Assembly: GCA_026874595.1 (NCBI GenBank)
Contig: CM049308.1
Location: forward strand, 92,321,624-92,385,623
Reading direction: 5' to 3'
DNA: 64,000 nt
Source of the DNA: Sipunculus nudus
Taxonomy: Eukaryota; Annelida; Sipuncula; Golfingiida; Sipunculidae
Shown: positions 60,601 through 64,000 of the stretch, piece after piece
How positions within the stretch are numbered: the stretch's first letter is position 1
Layout of the letters: every line of letters begins with the position of its first letter
The notes under the pieces: generated by a model
Told to the model about the DNA's origin: nothing
Database searches by the model: none
The model's input: the letters and a program-made list of their open reading frames with translations, nothing else
Translations under genes and position numbers: made by a program

Positions 60601-63215
60601 CCCTCTGTAGAACCTGCATTTATAATGGATTCTGTGTGACCAAATGAACCCTCTGTAGAACCTGCATTTATAATGGATTCTGTGTGACCAAACGAACCCT
60701 CTGTAGAACCTGCATTTACAATGGATTCTGTGTGAACAAATAAACCCTCTGTAGAACCTGCATTTATAATGGATTCTGTGTGAACAAATGAACTCTCTGT
60801 AGAACCTGCATTTATAATGGATTCTGTGTGAACAAATGAACACTCTGTAGAACCTGCATTTATAATGGATTCTGTGTGAACAAATGAACTCTCTGTAGAA
60901 CCTGCATTTATAATGGATTCTGTGTGAACAAATGAACCCTCTGTAGAACCTGCATTTATAATGGATTATGTGTGAACAAATAAACCCTCTGTAGAACCTG
61001 CATTTATAATGGATTCTGTGTGAACAAAAAAACCCTCTGTAGAACCTGCATTTATAATGGATTCTGTGTGAACAAATAAACCCTCTGTAGAACCTGCATT
61101 TATAATGGATTCTGTGTGAACAAATGAACTCTCTGTAGAACCTGCATTTATAATGGATTCTGTGTGAACAAATAAACCCTCTGTAGAACCTGCATTTATA
61201 ATGGATTCTGTGTGAACAAAAAAACCCTCTGTAGAACCTGCATTTATAATGGATTCTGTGTGAACAAATGAACCCTCTGTTGAACCTGCATTTATAATGG
61301 ATTCTGTGTGAACAAATGAACCATCTGAAATTAAAAAAAACCCAGAACAGTTAGGGTTTACCAAGTTATAAATAACCTTCTATGAATGCTTGTTGTTTTC
61401 CACAAAAATTCTGGTTCAGATGTTATTCAGACTTGTAAGTTTCCTGGAAATCTGACCTTATTGTATTCATTATATGTAAAAAAATGTCCTTAAAAGTGTT
61501 ATTTTGCTTAAGAAAAACCAGTTGCCTCCAACAGAAACCCTGTAATGTTTTCTACTCTGGACTGGTAATTACTGCATCCCTCTTATAGTTGAAAGTGACC
61601 TGTATTTGTCCAGTCTGTGCTTTAATGGTTGAGTTTTCCTGGAACACTCTTAGGCTGGAGTAGAAGCCTGTCTGAGAAACCCTGAAAATATTTGTTTAGA
61701 AAAAAATCCTGAAAAAATATGAATTATTATTTTTAAATCTTTAAAATAAAAAAGCTATCAGTATAAGTACAAATCCTGTAATATCCTGGAAAATGAATGT
61801 ATTTTCTTTAAATTTTGAGAAAAAATCCTGGAAAACTGATTTTTTTTAATGAAATTTGGAAAAAAAAATTCCAGGAGAACTACCTTTTTCTTTAAAAACC
61901 TGAAATAATTACTTTCCTGAGGAATGGGAGCCAGTGATTTCAGTGATATGATCTATACCCAGCTGTCCATGTCGGGTAATCTTTGCCGGGAGTTAACACT
62001 GTGATCCAGTCTGCAGGACATTGATTGTGCTGACCTACTAGTGCTTTATAGGCTGAGTGTTACCAGGTGCTGGAAACAGCTTGTCACCCAGCAAGGCTAA
62101 TGGGTCAGTGGAACTGTGACAAATTTCATCCAGTAAGCACCCCAGCCAGTTACCACTCCAGCCAGTAAGGTATTGATTTACTGGGAAGACTTGGTGTGGG
62201 CAGACTCAGCAATAACGGTGACACCAGATGATTGGGGGGGGGGGGGGGAGGGGTTTTGCAGTGATGGGGAGAGGGATCGTTAATGATCACACCCTATTAT
62301 TGGCCATGGTCATCTATTTGGAGGTAGATTCTATTCAATTGTGTGGCATTTCTTTAGGATGTGTGGCTCTATTTGTTTTTCATATTTACAACATATCTAC
62401 TAAAGTCCTTACTTTAAAAATTAATTCTGATATTAATTTTTTTTTACCTGAGAGTTTCTTGTTTCTACAGTCAGACAAAGAAAAAATCTTGTGTATCTCA
62501 TTTCTCGCAGTCCTGGTCCAAATACAACCTTTCCAAGTAGTCCCAAACGAGCCTTGATTTCCACAAATTAATAAATATTGGACTGATACCGTAGTTTTTT
62601 ATTATGCTAAATATACATAAAAATTAAGCAATGGTTTTTTTTTGGGAGGCCACTGGAATAACTTCTAGAGGCAACCACAGCAAGCCAAACCAATCACTAC
62701 TCTATATCAGGTTCATAGCTGTGTGACCCCTTGTCATATGAATAAATGGGACTGTAACCTTTAAAATGCCCTTAACTGCCCTACTTTCCATTTTGTGTCC
62801 ATTTTGAGCAAAATTGAGCTTTTATATTTTATTCTAAAATGCCTTCCCTATGAACATGATTTTTGTTTCCAGCTGTGTTTTGCAGCTGCCCAGGCAGCAG
62901 AACTTAAAGAAACTTGTTTTATGAATGACATTATTTATATTAAAATTTCAGGTGTCTGATGTTGTTGACTCTCACCAGGGAAGATGTAACAGACAGGTAA
63001 TCCCAGCACTGGGCTTGTCATGGGAGAACCTGGTCACTACTCGTCTGATGCTGCTGAGAACCAGCAGAACAGTCAGTCTCCAGCAGACAGACAGTCACAG
63101 TCTCAATACTGTCAATGCCAATGTCAGGTCCATGGAGGTCATGTTTGCACCACACCTGCCTAATTCTCTGTGTTACTACGTCATAGATAGCGAAGGGGTC
63201 AAAGGGTTGTCTTAG
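51598..63215 (+). CDS. XRCC3: XRCC3, RAD51-paralogue recombinase-family ATPase (complete, seven coding exons)
   Basis: Exons 51598-51646, 52549-52689, 54495-54575, 56115-56237, 56630-56775, 57355-57567 and 62952-63215 join in phase to 1,017 nt (338 residues plus TAG), close to the human 346. XRCC3 pairs with RAD51C (CX3 complex) and acts in homologous-recombination repair and Holliday-junction processing in the nucleus. Visible features: an N-terminal helical part (IHPRIISALRRA, then LSPPDLERTAQLS); LSLGCQVLDTFLQGG before the ATPase core; Walker A GHSASGKT (103-110); ALYVCTEDVFPNKRL; Walker B LLIIDS (202-207); VVCVNQV (L2 region); and the C-terminal RSMEVMFAPHLP segment ending SEGVKGLS. All catalytic motifs are intact. 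The start is the only ATG that gives the N-terminal PRII motif in phase. AATAAA follows at 63854 and 63984. Confidence 0.96.
51965..52370 (+). mobile_element. tRNA-derived SINE in XRCC3 intron 1
   Basis: GAGCTCAG...GGTAGAGTACACTACT (tRNA D-arm/A-box-like, with an insertion) is followed at about 52050 by GAGTTCAAATCTCA (T-arm/B box). A non-tRNA body follows, ending in an A-rich stretch (about 52357-52376). Boundaries are approximate; no target duplication was identified. Confidence 0.6.
52549..52689 (+). CDS. XRCC3: XRCC3 coding exon 2
   Basis: Acceptor CTTTTCAG, donor GTTTTA (weak). Encodes KLRDYDSVLSLSPPDLERTA and the rest of the N-terminal helical domain. Confidence 0.92.
53303..53318. repeat. 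T/G homopolymer tract in XRCC3 intron 2
   Basis: T-run followed by a G-run. The rest of intron 2 (52690-54494) shows nothing recognisable. Confidence 0.6.
54495..54575 (+). CDS. XRCC3: XRCC3 coding exon 3
   Basis: Acceptor TTACCATCTAG, donor GTGAGT. 81 nt with KKLSLGCQVLDTFLQ, the conserved block just before the ATPase core. Confidence 0.95.
54976..56009. mobile_element. Pogo-like (Tc1/mariner superfamily) MITE, copy 1, in XRCC3 intron 3
   Basis: Ends CAGTGGAACCCCAC and, complemented, CAGTGGAACACCAC, flanked by TA on both sides (54974-54975, 56010-56011). The CAGTGGAACC terminus with TA duplication is typical of pogo/Tigger elements. Subterminal GGTGGTCGTAATT-type motifs repeat at both ends. 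No transposase is readable. The right end lies 105 bp before exon 4. Confidence 0.85.
56115..56237 (+). CDS. XRCC3: XRCC3 coding exon 4 (Walker A)
   Basis: Acceptor CTCACCAG, donor GTAAGT. GITEVAG precedes GHSASGKTQLCLQL, the P-loop. Confidence 0.97.
56630..56775 (+). CDS. XRCC3: XRCC3 coding exon 5
   Basis: Acceptor CTTTATACAG, donor GTGAGT. Encodes ALYVCTEDVFPNKRLMHMV and ends IYIEHAAEL. Confidence 0.97.
57355..57567 (+). CDS. XRCC3: XRCC3 coding exon 6 (Walker B)
   Basis: Acceptor TTGCTTTCAG, donor GTCAGT. 71 codons with IKLLIIDSIAALFR (Walker B) and HVVCVNQ at the end. Confidence 0.97.
57568..62951. other. XRCC3 intron 6
   Basis: 5.4-kb intron; the only clear feature besides AT-rich DNA is the 48-bp minisatellite (60321-61327), and a G-run at 62233-62249. 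Confidence 0.7.
60321..61327. repeat. 48-bp minisatellite in XRCC3 intron 6
   Basis: About 21 units of 48 bp with CTCTGTAGAACCTGCATTTA and TAATGGATTCTGTGTGAAC, 90-98% alike. Because 48 is a multiple of 3, 16-residue repeats appear on the minus strand (169 and 132 codons); these are artefacts. Confidence 0.95.
62952..63215 (+). CDS. XRCC3: XRCC3 terminal coding exon
   Basis: Acceptor AAATTTCAG. Phase 0, 87 codons then TAG. Contains VIPALGLSWENLVTTRLML, typical of the RAD51-family strand after loop L2, and VMFAPHLP. Confidence 0.97.
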   Translation: MSDVVDSHQGRCNRQVIPALGLSWENLVTTRLMLLRTSRTVSLQQTDSHSLNTVNANVRSMEVMFAPHLPNSLCYYVIDSEGVKGLS

Positions 63216-63853
63216 TGATGGCTGACGGAAATTTGATTCTTTGATAATTTCTTATGTTTAACAATACATTATAAATTGTTTGATTTGCATCAAATTTTTC
63301 AGTCATTATACACTTACATGGTATGTTCGTGAGATTCCAGGATGCTGAAGCCAAAATATTGATAACTGGACATGGGATCATGAATTGTCTAACATTGTAT
63401 TTTTTTTAGTGTTTTACATCATTTTTGTATCATTCTATAATTATCATTATTAAAATGTGTCATCCAAGCTTTACACAGATGGCTGGATTGTTTGAGGTGG
63501 TGGGTAATTTTCAGTTACTGCTACAATAACAAGCCCTGTCCTTTTAGTACTACCAGTACTGTGAGAAATTCTGGCATCCTATTGTATCTGGACACCCAGA
63601 AAAGAGCAGCTGTAAGAGATTTGAGTATCACAGAAACTTACATCCTTGTGCCTAAAAGCCCTTTGTATAATAATATGAGGTATATGTTATGCGACTTTGT
63701 ATTGTGATGTTTGGTTGTACCTTAGTCATTACAAACCTAATCATTGGTGTGTGAATGTATCATGTCTCATACTTATTGGGAGGAAGTTAAAGGACTGCCA
63801 TTATCATCTGTATCATACTTATCATCACATTCTCTGAGGTGCTTACTTATGTC

Positions 63854-63989
63854 AATAAATGATATTTTAATGTGTTGTCCATGTCATGCAATGGCCAATG
63901 TCTGCATTATTTGAATTACACATTACTGGCCATAAGAAGTACCTGATGAATGGGAGGTTTTATGAATTTATTAATATATATACAATAAA
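63854..63989 (+). terminator. Candidate XRCC3 poly(A) signals
   Basis: AATAAA at 63854-63859 and 63984-63989, 640-770 bp after the stop codon. Confidence 0.45.
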
Positions 63990-64000
63990 CTAGCAGACAT

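Noticed and set aside
60334-61364. Minus-strand frames of 169 and 132 codons with 16-residue repeats
   Set aside because: Product of the 48-bp minisatellite in an XRCC3 intron; unit length divisible by three keeps the frame open.

Overview
This is a eukaryotic, almost certainly metazoan window: AT-rich, gene-poor, intron-rich and full of microsatellites, minisatellites and transposable-element relics. The repeat style points to a mollusc, probably a bivalve: hairpin-ended elements with a tandemly repeated core of about 155 bp, repeats carrying TGACCTTGA-type half-sites, and many (AT)n and G/C homopolymer tracts. That assignment is inference. Three protein-coding loci can be supported, all on the + strand.

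(1) 709-15330: the 3' part of a class C GPCR of the GPR158/GPR179 (Drosophila Smog) type. Seven coding exons join in phase and carry TM2 to TM7 and a short C-tail; the N-terminal exons lie upstream of the window. (2) 27720-28898 (open to 28922): a long uninterrupted coding block for an alpha-arrestin-like (ARRDC-type) protein. It has a Cys-rich N-terminal extension and a splice-donor-like sequence just before the stop. (3) 51598-63215: a complete XRCC3 (RAD51 paralogue) gene of seven coding exons and 338 codons. It includes a 49-nt first coding exon. Intron 1 carries a tRNA-derived SINE, intron 3 a pogo-like MITE and intron 6 a 48-bp minisatellite.

The intergenic stretches are accessory DNA. 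16-27 kb: LINE fragments on both strands, hairpin-ended tandem-core elements, a 423-bp TRIM-type LTR element and a truncated pogo-like MITE. 33-42 kb: a probable hAT relic, a 2,040-bp hAT-type element with a perfect 8-bp target duplication, and a 5'-truncated LINE whose 3' UTR seems to be interrupted by a hairpin-ended element. 42-51 kb: a long imperfect hairpin and an 84-bp satellite array.

The observations most worth follow-up are these. The TRIM (25197-25619, minus orientation) has an exact 18-nt tRNA-Pro primer-binding site and LTRs that carry a tRNA-like Pol III promoter arrangement. The ~155-bp tandem core of the hairpin-ended family repeatedly carries AGGTCAnnnTGACCT palindromes, the consensus estrogen response element. 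The hAT element has subterminal GTAATCGATTAC palindromes. No CRISPR array, rRNA, true tRNA gene or bacterial-type operon was seen.
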